The notes beneath the pieces were generated by a model. It ran no database searches. It was not told the origin of the DNA and saw only the letters and a list, made by a program, of their open reading frames with translations. This document shows, piece by piece, positions 1-5,180 of a DNA stretch of 5,180 nt (position 1 is its first letter; each line of letters begins with the position of its first letter). This DNA comes from Gammaproteobacteria bacterium (lineage in GTDB: Bacteria; Pseudomonadota; Gammaproteobacteria; Steroidobacterales; Steroidobacteraceae), in NCBI GenBank assembly GCA_010031985.1, contig RGYP01000155.1, forward strand, positions 1 to 5,180. The letters run 5' to 3'. The translations under genes and the position numbers were made by a program.

Positions 1-69
1 CCGCCGGTCACTCGGCCGATCGACACGCCACTCACCATTCTCTTGCCAGCCTTCCTGACCAGCGAGCTT
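1..69 (+). pseudogene. fliP: fliP, internal fragment on plus strand, cut by an inversion
   Basis: FliP is an inner-membrane subunit of the flagellar type III export gate, forming the core channel with FliQ and FliR. The frame starting at base 1 reads ...PIDTPLTILLPAFLTSEL, matching the conserved FliP stretch before its last membrane segments (E. coli has a nearly identical RILLPAYVTSELK from memory). FliP normally continues with KTAFQIGF and a hydrophobic run. Here the frame instead reads RQETQG and loses all similarity, because from about base 61-70 the DNA is inverted fliQ. The rest of FliP reappears on the opposite strand at 225-377. The 5' part of the gene lies outside the window. The identification is confident. 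Whether the break is real in the organism is not settled by the sequence. Confidence 0.85.
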
Positions 70-228
70 CGGCAGGAAACTCAAGGTCATTTCATTGATG
101 GAGGTCGCCGCCTGAAAAATACCGACGACCACACCGACGAGCAACACCACGACGAGTACGGGGCCCGCGACCAGCGCCCCCACCCACATGGCCTCACGCA
201 CGATATCGATGACGTTGGTCTCGGTCAT
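61..228 (-). pseudogene. fliQ: fliQ, 5' fragment (residues 1 to about 56) in inverted orientation
   Basis: FliQ is a small two-helix inner-membrane subunit of the flagellar export gate. From ATG at 228-226 the minus strand reads MTETNVIDIVREAMWV, then a hydrophobic helix, then the FliQ signature QAATSINEMTLSFLPK, with Lys at residue 54 as in E. coli FliQ from memory. After Leu-Ala (55-56) the frame continues open to base 1 as GQEGWQENGEWRV, which is not FliQ-like because it is antisense to fliP. The second transmembrane helix is missing. The start codon overlaps the fliP stop (ATGA), the usual coupled arrangement. The rest of the gene is at 378-428 on the other strand. As drawn, no functional FliQ can be made. 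Confidence 0.88.
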
Positions 229-377
229 GGTAGTGGCGCTCCGAAACTCGCCGCCACGGAGCCGAGAATCAAGGCCCAGCCGTCAACCAGCACGAACAAC
301 AAGAATTTGAACGGCAGCGCAATCATGATCGGCGAGACCATCATCATGCCCATCGACATGAGCACGCTCGCCACGAG
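225..377 (-). pseudogene. fliP: fliP, 3' fragment (last 50 codons) in inverted orientation
   Basis: The minus strand encodes the FliP C-terminus: LVASVLMSMGMMM, then a Ser-Pro-Ile-Met stretch, ALPFKFLLFVLVDGW, and an ending ...SVAASFGAPLP with TGA at 227-225. These are the family's most conserved C-terminal motifs (ASVLM.MGMMM, LPFK...FVLVDGW). Upstream in this frame the residues are NTLENPPCKVD, which do not resemble the FIPFLIIDLV expected in FliP; those bases are antisense fliQ. The fragment therefore begins at or just inside the GTCGAC at 378-383. Compared with the E. coli protein, about 19 residues are missing between this piece and the plus-strand piece at 1-69. Confidence 0.88.
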
Positions 378-428
378 GTCGACTTTGCACGGCGGATTTT
401 CGAGCGTATTCCCGACGTGGGTGCCTGA
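378..428 (+). pseudogene. fliQ: fliQ, 3' fragment (last 16 codons) on plus strand
   Basis: Reading GTC-GAC from 378, the plus strand gives VDFARRIFERIPDVGA and stops at TGA 426-428. This matches the amphipathic C-terminus of FliQ in pattern and length (E. coli ends LDYVRTLFTNLPYIIG, also 16 residues, from memory). It lies exactly where the end of fliQ should be, two bases before the fliR start codon. It is too short to be called as an ORF alone. It is the key evidence that the minus-strand block to its left is an in-place inversion and not a divergent operon. Confidence 0.8.
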
Positions 429-430
429 AT

Positions 431-1207
431 ATGCTCGAACTCGGAGCGCTGACCCTGAGCTGGCTACAGGCCCTGCTGCTGCCGCTAACGCGTGTGACGG
501 CTTTTTTCCTTGCCGCACCGGTGTTCAGTCAAGCCGCGGCGACCGGCCGTATCCGCATCGTCTACGCGGGCGCCTTGTGCGTCGTGATGATGCCTGCCTT
601 GTCTGATTCGATCTCCAATCCGGGCCGTCCTTTTGGCGAGATGACCTTGCTATTGCTGCTGAGTGAAATTTTGATCGGTGTGACGATGGGGCTCATTCTG
701 CAATTTGTAGCCGCTGCCGTCGTCACGGCGGGCGAGCAGATCTCCATGGCGGTGGGCTTGAGTTTTGCCCAGTCCTTTGATCCGACGATTGGTTCGACGC
801 CGGTGTTGGCGCAGTTTCTCAACTTGTTCGCGTTGTTGATTTTTCTCACGGCAGGCGGTCACACGGTGGTGATCTCGATGATCGCGGAGAGCATCCGCGT
901 TCTGCCGCCGGGCGAATTTCGCCTGGTAGACATCCCAGCCATTCTCGAGTTCTCGAAAGTGATCTTTACGGGCGCGGCGCTGCTTGCAGCGCCACTGCTG
1001 CTAACCCTGCTGGCGGTCAATCTCGGCGTCGGCGCGCTGTCACGAGCGACCCCCTCGCTGAACGTTTTCGCCGTCGGCTTTGCCGTGAGCCTGTTGGTGG
1101 GCTTCGGTATGTTGTTTTTGCTCATGCCGGCCATCGCCGAACGCATCGCCGATCTTTGGTTGCAGGCACAACTGTTCCTGCGCAGCCAGTTCCTCGAGGT
1201 GCGTTGA
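431..1207 (+). CDS. fliR: Flagellar biosynthesis protein FliR (export gate)
   Basis: FliR is an integral inner-membrane protein that packs with FliP and FliQ to form the export channel at the base of the flagellum. The 258-residue product has the usual family length (about 260) and is nearly all hydrophobic helix. Visible marks are the N-terminal RVTAFFLAAPVF (21-32), AGEQISMAVGLSFAQSFDP (100-118), PVLAQFLNLFALLIFL (124-139) and the C-terminal NLGVGALSRATPSLNVFAVGF (197-217). The last of these matches the family's NL.LG...R..P.LNVF.VGF motif, although the Pro that often follows is Ala here. ATG lies two bases after the fliQ stop with no clear Shine-Dalgarno sequence, so translation probably depends on coupling to fliQ. 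That matters here, because the fliQ fragment directly upstream no longer has its own start. The gene itself looks intact. Confidence 0.95.
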   Translation: MLELGALTLSWLQALLLPLTRVTAFFLAAPVFSQAAATGRIRIVYAGALCVVMMPALSDSISNPGRPFGEMTLLLLLSEILIGVTMGLILQFVAAAVVTAGEQISMAVGLSFAQSFDPTIGSTPVLAQFLNLFALLIFLTAGGHTVVISMIAESIRVLPPGEFRLVDIPAILEFSKVIFTGAALLAAPLLLTLLAVNLGVGALSRATPSLNVFAVGFAVSLLVGFGMLFLLMPAIAERIADLWLQAQLFLRSQFLEVR

Positions 1208-1210
1208 GTC

Positions 1211-2368
1211 ATGGCCGAGGAGCAGGGCGAAGAAAAAACCGAGGAGCCGACCTCACGACGGCTTTCTCAGGCACGCGAGCGAGGTGAGCTACCGCGCTCA
1301 CCGGACTTTGGCGGTGCCGTGGAGGTGCTCGCCGTCTGTGGGCTGATCTTCTTCATCGGTGACAGCATCGTCGATGGGATCGCGGAGATGCTGCGGCAGA
1401 GTCTGAGCTTTTCACGTGGGCAGATCGAGGATGTCGATGATCTCGCCGCTTTGGCAGGCCAGCGCATCTTCGAGGGTCTATGGGCGGTCAAGTGGATTTT
1501 GTTGACGACGCTGGTCGTTTCTTTGCTCGCTTCGATCGTCAACGGGGGCTTCAATTTTTCTGCGCAGGCGGCAGCACCCAAGCTCAGCAAGCTCAATCCG
1601 TTAAATGGTCTGAAACGTATTTTTGGCGCGCAAGCCTGGATGGGTCTGCTGCGCAATCTGCTCAAGTTTTCGGTGATCGCAGCGGTGTTGGTTGGGGTGT
1701 TGTGGACCCGCCGTTTCGAGATGCTCGCCTTGGCGCGTGACGCGCTCGAACCCATGATCGAAGCGGGGACCTCGCTCGCCCTCATGATCTTCACGCTCGT
1801 GAGCGTAGCCGTTGCCGCCATCGCCATCGTCGACGTGCCGTACCAGCGCTGGAATTACCTGCGACGACTGCGCATGACCAAGCAGGAAGTACGGGACGAG
1901 ATGAAGGACATCGAGGGTCGCCCGGAGGTCAAGCGACAGATTCGACGCAAACAACGCGAGCTGAGTCGCGGCAAGATGCTCGAGAAGGTGCGTGATGCCG
2001 ACGTCGTGATCGTCAACCCGTCGGAATTCGCGGTTGCTCTCGAGTACGACGAGGCACGTAATCCGGTGCCGATCCTGCTCGCGAAGGGACGCGGTGAAAT
2101 TGCCGCGGCGATCAAGGAACAAGCGAAGCGTGCGGGGGTACCGCTCGTTTCTTCGCCACCGCTCGCGCGTGCGATCTACTTCACCACCGAGCTCGATCGC
2201 GAGGTCCCCGAGGGGCTTTACCGCGCCGTCGCCGCCGTGCTCGCCTACGTGTTCCGGCTGAGCGCCTTGACGCCGGGGCTACAGATACCCGAGGTGCCAC
2301 AGGCGAAACTGCCGCCTGAGTTCACCTTTGACGAGGATGGCAATTCGCCGACCGGGAGGCCTGCATGA
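1211..2368 (+). CDS. flhB: Flagellar export switch protein FlhB, with NPSE in place of NPTH
   Basis: FlhB gates the flagellar export apparatus and switches it from rod/hook to filament substrates with FliK. The 385-residue product has the expected order: the N-terminal signature EKTEEPTSRRLSQARERG (8-25), four hydrophobic segments near 35-53, 92-111, 147-165 and 186-207, the loop motif LNPLNGLKRIFG (128-139), a basic linker (221-253), and the cytoplasmic domain with ADVVIVNPSEFAVALEYD (263-280) and PLVSSPPLARAIY (311-323). In the family the cleavage motif is Asn-Pro-Thr-His, cut after Asn269 in Salmonella. Here Asn269 and Pro270 remain but Thr and His are Ser271 and Glu272. GAGGTG at 1196-1201 is a good ribosome-binding site, and the start lies three bases after fliR. 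A short extension (about 357-385) follows the conserved domain. Confidence 0.95.
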   Translation: MAEEQGEEKTEEPTSRRLSQARERGELPRSPDFGGAVEVLAVCGLIFFIGDSIVDGIAEMLRQSLSFSRGQIEDVDDLAALAGQRIFEGLWAVKWILLTTLVVSLLASIVNGGFNFSAQAAAPKLSKLNPLNGLKRIFGAQAWMGLLRNLLKFSVIAAVLVGVLWTRRFEMLALARDALEPMIEAGTSLALMIFTLVSVAVAAIAIVDVPYQRWNYLRRLRMTKQEVRDEMKDIEGRPEVKRQIRRKQRELSRGKMLEKVRDADVVIVNPSEFAVALEYDEARNPVPILLAKGRGEIAAAIKEQAKRAGVPLVSSPPLARAIYFTTELDREVPEGLYRAVAAVLAYVFRLSALTPGLQIPEVPQAKLPPEFTFDEDGNSPTGRPA

Positions 2369-3423
2369 ACGGTTCCATCGCGAGCGTGCTGAGCGGGCCC
2401 GAGGCGTTTGCTGAAGTTTGCGATCTTGTCAAACAAGGCGGCGCTCCGCTGCTCATCGTTTCGGCGGCGTCTGCCGAGGTGCTGTCGACCAATGCGCGCG
2501 AGCTGGTGCGCGAGTTGCGCACTGCAGGCGCGCGAACGGAGTTTCATGAGCCTGGCGAGGGCGACACGGTGGTGCAATCGACGAATCGGTTGCTGGCCGA
2601 TATTCCGATCGACGCGTTGATGTCGCGCACCGAGCAGATTGCGCCGCGCTTGTTGGTCATCGACAACGCAGAGCGCATGAGCGAGGCTGAGGCCGCTTCG
2701 CTTGGTCGGCTCATCAATGGCCTCTTCGGCAGCGCTCTGCGGGTGATTGCGCTCGTCCGTCATGCACCCAAAAGATTGGGTGACTTGCCGATTGGCAACC
2801 TCGGCTCGCTCGCCGTGGTTTGGAATCTGGAGCCGACGACGTTGGACGTCGCGGACGCGGCGGCTGCAGGCGCTATGGAAGCGTCAAGTGCTTCATCGGT
2901 CATCGACGTCCTCAAAGATATTCGTGTCGCACCGCGGGAAGAATCGCAAACGATGCCGAAACCCACCGTCTCGTCGAGACGGAGCGACTCAGGCGAAATT
3001 CGCGACGTGCTGATCGAGCTCTCCAAGGAGCGCGCCGAACGTCGCAGCTTCGACGTCACCGTTCGCAGTCGTCGGCTGCTGCCCATTTTGGCGTTGCTCG
3101 GTGCCGCGATCGCCGTGCTGGTCGGCTTCATCGCTCTGAGGTCATGGCTCTCGGACGAAGACGGCGTAGCCCGGCAGTACGTGTACGACTGTGGTGTGCA
3201 TCCCGATCGCGAGTCCGCCGACACCTTGTTGGCCCGCCTCGATCGTACTGTGCCGACCCGCGTGCGCGAGCAGGTTGGAGGCTACCGAGTCGAAGTGGGG
3301 CCGTTCGCCGGAAAGACTGCTGCCGAGGCGATGCGCCCGCAGATCTGGCGTCTCGGTGCATGCCGGGCGAACCCTACGGTAATGCGTGCGGAAGCGGTCA
3401 AGCCCGTACGCCGCGGAGGCTGA
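2365..3423 (+). CDS. Single-pass membrane protein with degenerate ATPase-like N-terminus and SPOR-like domain
   Basis: I do not recognise a named gene. The 352-residue product has three parts. Residues 1 to about 185 look like a cytoplasmic alpha/beta domain; LLVIDNAERMS (96-106) resembles a Walker B strand as in AAA/ExeA-type ATPases, but the expected P-loop position (about 26-40, GGAPLLIVSAASAEV) lacks GxxxxGK[ST]. A charged linker (about 186-236) follows. A transmembrane helix at 238-260 has Arg-rich flanking residues on its N-side, placing the C-terminus in the periplasm. Residues 272-340 resemble a SPOR peptidoglycan-binding domain (GYRVEVGPFAGKTAAEAM, 306-323), with Cys276 and Cys333 able to form a disulfide. 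This layout recalls DamX-like proteins. ATG overlaps the flhB stop (ATGA), with GGGAGG at 2354-2359, so it is coupled to flhB. The function is inferred: anchoring or positioning at septal or polar wall. Confidence 0.85.
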   Translation: MNGSIASVLSGPEAFAEVCDLVKQGGAPLLIVSAASAEVLSTNARELVRELRTAGARTEFHEPGEGDTVVQSTNRLLADIPIDALMSRTEQIAPRLLVIDNAERMSEAEAASLGRLINGLFGSALRVIALVRHAPKRLGDLPIGNLGSLAVVWNLEPTTLDVADAAAAGAMEASSASSVIDVLKDIRVAPREESQTMPKPTVSSRRSDSGEIRDVLIELSKERAERRSFDVTVRSRRLLPILALLGAAIAVLVGFIALRSWLSDEDGVARQYVYDCGVHPDRESADTLLARLDRTVPTRVREQVGGYRVEVGPFAGKTAAEAMRPQIWRLGACRANPTVMRAEAVKPVRRGG

Positions 3424-3426
3424 GAA

Positions 3427-3927
3427 ATGTCTGAACGAAACAATGACGAGATACCGAATGTCGTCGGCCCGAAGTCGGCGGTGTTCAAGTCGGCCGACCA
3501 CGGTCCCACGAAAATGAACTCGATGACGAACTCGGCCGTCTCGGACGTGGCCGTGGAGCGCGTGGCGGAGGCGATCACCCCTGCCGATTCCGAGGCAGTG
3601 GAGATCGAGCGCGCAGCCGCGATAAGCCCGTTGGCCGAGTCTGAAGCGGCGCCGGCGCCGGTGACTCAAGCGCCCGAAGAAATTGCAGCGGCTGCGGCCG
3701 CCAAAGCTGCCGAGGACATCGCCGCTTCGATGGCCAAAGTCGATGCCGCGGTGCAGTCGATCGAAGAGCGTCAGGCCGAAATCAGCGAATCGTTCCACAA
3801 GGCCGAGGAGCTTCTCGCCGAAGTCACCCGAGTTCGTGATGCGCTCACCTTCAATGACGATCTGCGCAAGCGGATCGAACGGACCGTCAGTCGAACCCGT
3901 ACCTTGCGTGGCAATGTCAGCAAGTGA
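3427..3927 (+). CDS. Acidic Ala/Glu-rich protein with helical C-terminus, unknown function
   Basis: I do not recognise this 166-residue product. It has no signal peptide or membrane segment and is probably cytoplasmic. Residues 1-50 are polar and probably disordered. Residues 50-100 are Ala/Glu/Pro-rich low complexity (including EIAAAAAAKAAEDIAA, 84-99). Residues 100-166 form a likely coiled coil (VDAAVQSIEERQAEISESF and following heptads) that ends in a basic tail with RKRIERTVSRTRTLRG. It starts three bases after the previous stop, with GGAGG at 3415-3419 and good spacing, so it is almost certainly co-transcribed with and translated alongside its neighbours. Position and coiled coil suggest a partner of the membrane proteins on either side, but that is inference only. 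Confidence 0.8.
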   Translation: MSERNNDEIPNVVGPKSAVFKSADHGPTKMNSMTNSAVSDVAVERVAEAITPADSEAVEIERAAAISPLAESEAAPAPVTQAPEEIAAAAAAKAAEDIAASMAKVDAAVQSIEERQAEISESFHKAEELLAEVTRVRDALTFNDDLRKRIERTVSRTRTLRGNVSK

Positions 3928-3958
3928 ATGCGGCACACAGTGAGATGGAGAAGTCGCG

Positions 3959-4579
3959 ATGAACGAACAAGCCAAAGCCGAAGAGACGCAAAATCCGCTT
4001 GAGCAGCTGACTTCGCTCGTGCTCGATGCGGCCGATGCCGCCAACGACAGTGCCCAATCCACGCAGGAGGCGATCGGTCGCCTGGCACAGGTCGTCGAAA
4101 CCAACGAAGAAACAACACGGGCTGTGCGCAATGCACCAGCGATTTTCGGTGCCATCATGTTGAGCGTGGGCATCGTCATGGCCGTGGTCGTCGCCATCGT
4201 TTTTTCGAAGGTCAATGAAAAGGCTGCGAGCCTCGATGTGGCCATCGCCGCCCAGAACGAGAGCATCGAGCGTGTCGATGCGACGCTGAAAGAGCTGAAG
4301 TTGCTTGAAGCCAACCTCGCCAAGTTCCAAACCATGGCCGAGGACACGACGCAGCGCGCGGTGGTGACCTTGGGGTCACCCGCGGGCGCCGAAGCCGCGG
4401 CTGGCAACAAACGACCGGTGGCGGTGCTGAGCGATGCTCAAGCCAAAGATATGAAGGCGGCGGTCACCGAATTGGCGCAGCTCAAAAAGGAAATCGCCAC
4501 CTTGCGCGATTTGATCGAGCGACGTAACTCGGAATTGCAGTCGGGCGTGCCGAGCTTCCGCAAGCCCGGAGGCGGTTGA
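3959..4579 (+). CDS. Single-pass membrane protein with coiled coils on both sides, unknown function
   Basis: The 206-residue product matches no family I can name. Residues 1-57 are acidic and helical (EQLTSLVLDAADAANDSAQ and on, heptad-like). A transmembrane helix spans about 60-82 (AIFGAIMLSVGIVMAVVVAIVF). Residues 85-130 form a coiled coil (VNEKAASLDVAIAAQNESIE, then VDATLKELKLLEANLAKF). A Gly/Ala linker (139-150) leads to a second helical stretch (160-193, AQLKKEIATLRDLIERR) and a short Gly-rich end. It resembles the general layout of membrane-anchored scaffold or chemoreceptor-like helical proteins, but no signalling-domain motif is seen. GGAG at 3947-3950 lies eight bases before ATG. The gap of 31 bases after the previous gene contains no obvious promoter, so it is likely the last gene of the flhB-led operon, since the next gene is convergent. 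Confidence 0.82.
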   Translation: MNEQAKAEETQNPLEQLTSLVLDAADAANDSAQSTQEAIGRLAQVVETNEETTRAVRNAPAIFGAIMLSVGIVMAVVVAIVFSKVNEKAASLDVAIAAQNESIERVDATLKELKLLEANLAKFQTMAEDTTQRAVVTLGSPAGAEAAAGNKRPVAVLSDAQAKDMKAAVTELAQLKKEIATLRDLIERRNSELQSGVPSFRKPGGG

Positions 4580-4593
4580 CGACCCTTGCGTGG

Positions 4594-5180
4594 TTAGAGC
4601 GGCAGCGCGCGGCAGCCGGCGAGGCAAGAGTCCGCATCGCCGCGCAGCAGGTCGAGTTGGCGCATGGCGCCCGCGGCGCCTGAGCCGCTGACCCTCACGA
4701 TCGGCCAGAGAGCTGCGACCGAGGTTTCGACCGACGGAATCAGCAGCAGGGTGCGGCCCTCCGAGAGCCCCGCGTAACCTGCGGCTTCGAGCCACAATTT
4801 TCCACTGGACACCGCGGCGTGCAGCACGGGCGTAGAGCAGGCGAGGGGTTCAAGCATGTCGCGGGTGGCATCGTCGATCGCCGACAAAGCCTTCTCTCGC
4901 CAGTCGTCCGAGTATCCGTCGACAGCGCCGGTACGCAGACGCGGTCGCACACGGGCCGTGATTTTCCGCTGCGCGAGCAGATGCGGCTGATCGCCGGCGG
5001 CCACCAAAGAAATGTCCATGTGGACGGCCTTGGGCATTTGCAGCCACTCGTCGAGATCGCGCTGCGATACCGCCGAGCCTCGATAATCGAGGCGTACGCG
5101 CAAGCTCATCGCACTGTCCGATTGCGAGGCCCCGGGGCCGCGTCGCTGATGACCATCGACGACGACGCCATCATCGAGAG
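4594..5180 (-). CDS. FlgT-like flagellar H-ring protein, C-terminal part (runs off window)
   Basis: The minus strand stays open from the window edge to TAA at 4596-4594, about 195 codons. An ATG at 5109-5107 would give 171 residues, but it lacks a ribosome-binding site and a signal peptide. The same frame continues upstream (LDDGVVVDGHQRRGPG) with G-rich first codon positions typical of coding DNA, so the real start is probably beyond the window. Counting from that Met, the region 68-125 (DDWREKALSAIDDATRDM, then LACSTPVLHAAVSSGKLWLE, then AGLSEGRTLLLIPS) resembles the FlgT C-terminal domain pattern: a helix, a Cys-Pro turn, then beta strands with GxxxGLxxG. FlgT is a periplasmic protein of the H-ring around the basal body in polar flagella such as Vibrio. 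The assignment is tentative; an unrelated beta-rich periplasmic protein is possible. It converges on the preceding operon with a 14-base gap. Confidence 0.6.
   Translation of the reverse strand, partial: LDDGVVVDGHQRRGPGASQSDSAMSLRVRLDYRGSAVSQRDLDEWLQMPKAVHMDISLVAAGDQPHLLAQRKITARVRPRLRTGAVDGYSDDWREKALSAIDDATRDMLEPLACSTPVLHAAVSSGKLWLEAAGYAGLSEGRTLLLIPSVETSVAALWPIVRVSGSGAAGAMRQLDLLRGDADSCLAGCRALPL

Larger units (their letters stand above)
61..383. other. Inverted segment carrying the fliP 3' end and fliQ 5' end
   Basis: Outside this block the plus strand encodes FliP (1-69) and the end of FliQ (378-428). Inside it the minus strand encodes the FliP C-terminus (377 to 225) and the FliQ N-terminus (228 to about 61). 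The native fliP-fliQ ATGA overlap (225-228) is kept inside the block, so it moved as one piece. The left junction lies in AGCGAGCTT (61-69), which reads Ser-Glu-Leu for FliP on plus and Lys-Leu-Ala for FliQ on minus. The right junction is the palindrome GTCGAC (378-383). By comparison with standard FliP and FliQ, about 19 FliP residues and 17-19 FliQ residues are absent, so flipping the block back would not restore either gene. No insertion sequence or recombinase site is visible. Confidence 0.85.

Noticed and set aside
225..431. Divergent promoter region between minus-strand fliPQ and plus-strand fliR
   Set aside because: There is no intergenic space: 378-428 is the fliQ C-terminus and abuts the FliP fragment. 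The apparent divergence comes from the inversion.
225..518. Minus-strand open frame of 97 codons taken as a whole gene
   Set aside because: Only the last 50 codons are FliP. The N-terminal half is antisense to the fliQ end and fliR start, so the ATG at 518 is not a real start.
43..606. Long plus-strand open frame of 187 codons across the left edge
   Set aside because: It starts inside the fliP fragment, then runs antisense to the inverted fliQ and fliP pieces and out of frame through fliR. Its composition (His/Asp-rich) matches no family and it is a shadow of these genes.
3647..3662. GGCGCCGGCGCC palindromic repeat
   Set aside because: It encodes Ala-Pro-Ala-Pro within the low-complexity part of the 3427-3927 gene and is explained by codon use in a GC-rich genome.
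3142..4410. Minus-strand open frame of 422 codons opposite three plus-strand genes
   Set aside because: Long open antisense frames are common in GC-rich DNA. It is Ser/Ala/Arg/His-rich without motifs, while the plus-strand genes have ribosome-binding sites, tight operon spacing and recognisable membrane and SPOR-like features.
4570..4640. Possible bidirectional terminator between convergent genes
   Set aside because: Only short GC-rich self-complementary bits (around 4600-4620) are seen, with no convincing stem and no T-run on either strand, and most of it lies inside the minus-strand gene.

Overview
The window is GC-rich (about 60% by eye) and densely coding. It carries part of a flagellar type III export-gate operon. 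The order fliP-fliQ-fliR-flhB, the tight spacing (an ATGA overlap, then gaps of 2-3 bases) and the probable flagellar FlgT-like gene at the right end suggest a proteobacterium, most likely a gammaproteobacterium with a polar flagellum. No tRNA, rRNA, CRISPR array or transposase was seen.

Left edge (1-428): fliP and fliQ should run on the plus strand into fliR, but they are broken. The plus strand enters in fliP and reads ...LLPAFLTSEL. From about 61-70 to 377 the DNA is reversed: it encodes, on the minus strand, the C-terminus of FliP followed by the first 54-56 residues of FliQ, still with their native ATGA overlap. At GTCGAC (378-383) the plus strand resumes with the last 16 residues of FliQ and its stop, just before fliR. 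This is an inversion of about 310 bp. About 17-19 residues' worth of DNA is missing at each breakpoint, and both breakpoints sit on short sequences that read sensibly for both partners. It is either a genuine rearrangement that destroys two essential export-gate genes or, at least as likely, a template-switch or assembly chimera.

Centre (431-2368): intact fliR and flhB. FlhB is normal in length and architecture, but its autocleavage motif reads Asn269-Pro-Ser-Glu instead of Asn-Pro-Thr-His.

Right centre (2365-4579): where many gammaproteobacteria have flhA, three genes continue the operon. The first encodes a single-pass membrane protein with a degenerate ATPase-like N-terminus and a periplasmic SPOR-like domain. 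The second is a small acidic, Ala/Glu-rich protein with a helical C-terminus. The third is a single-pass membrane protein with coiled-coil regions on both sides of the membrane. I do not recognise the last two; position suggests an accessory role in flagellar assembly or placement.

Right edge (4594-5180): a convergent minus-strand gene runs off the window. Its C-terminal part resembles the C-terminal domain of FlgT, the flagellar H-ring protein.
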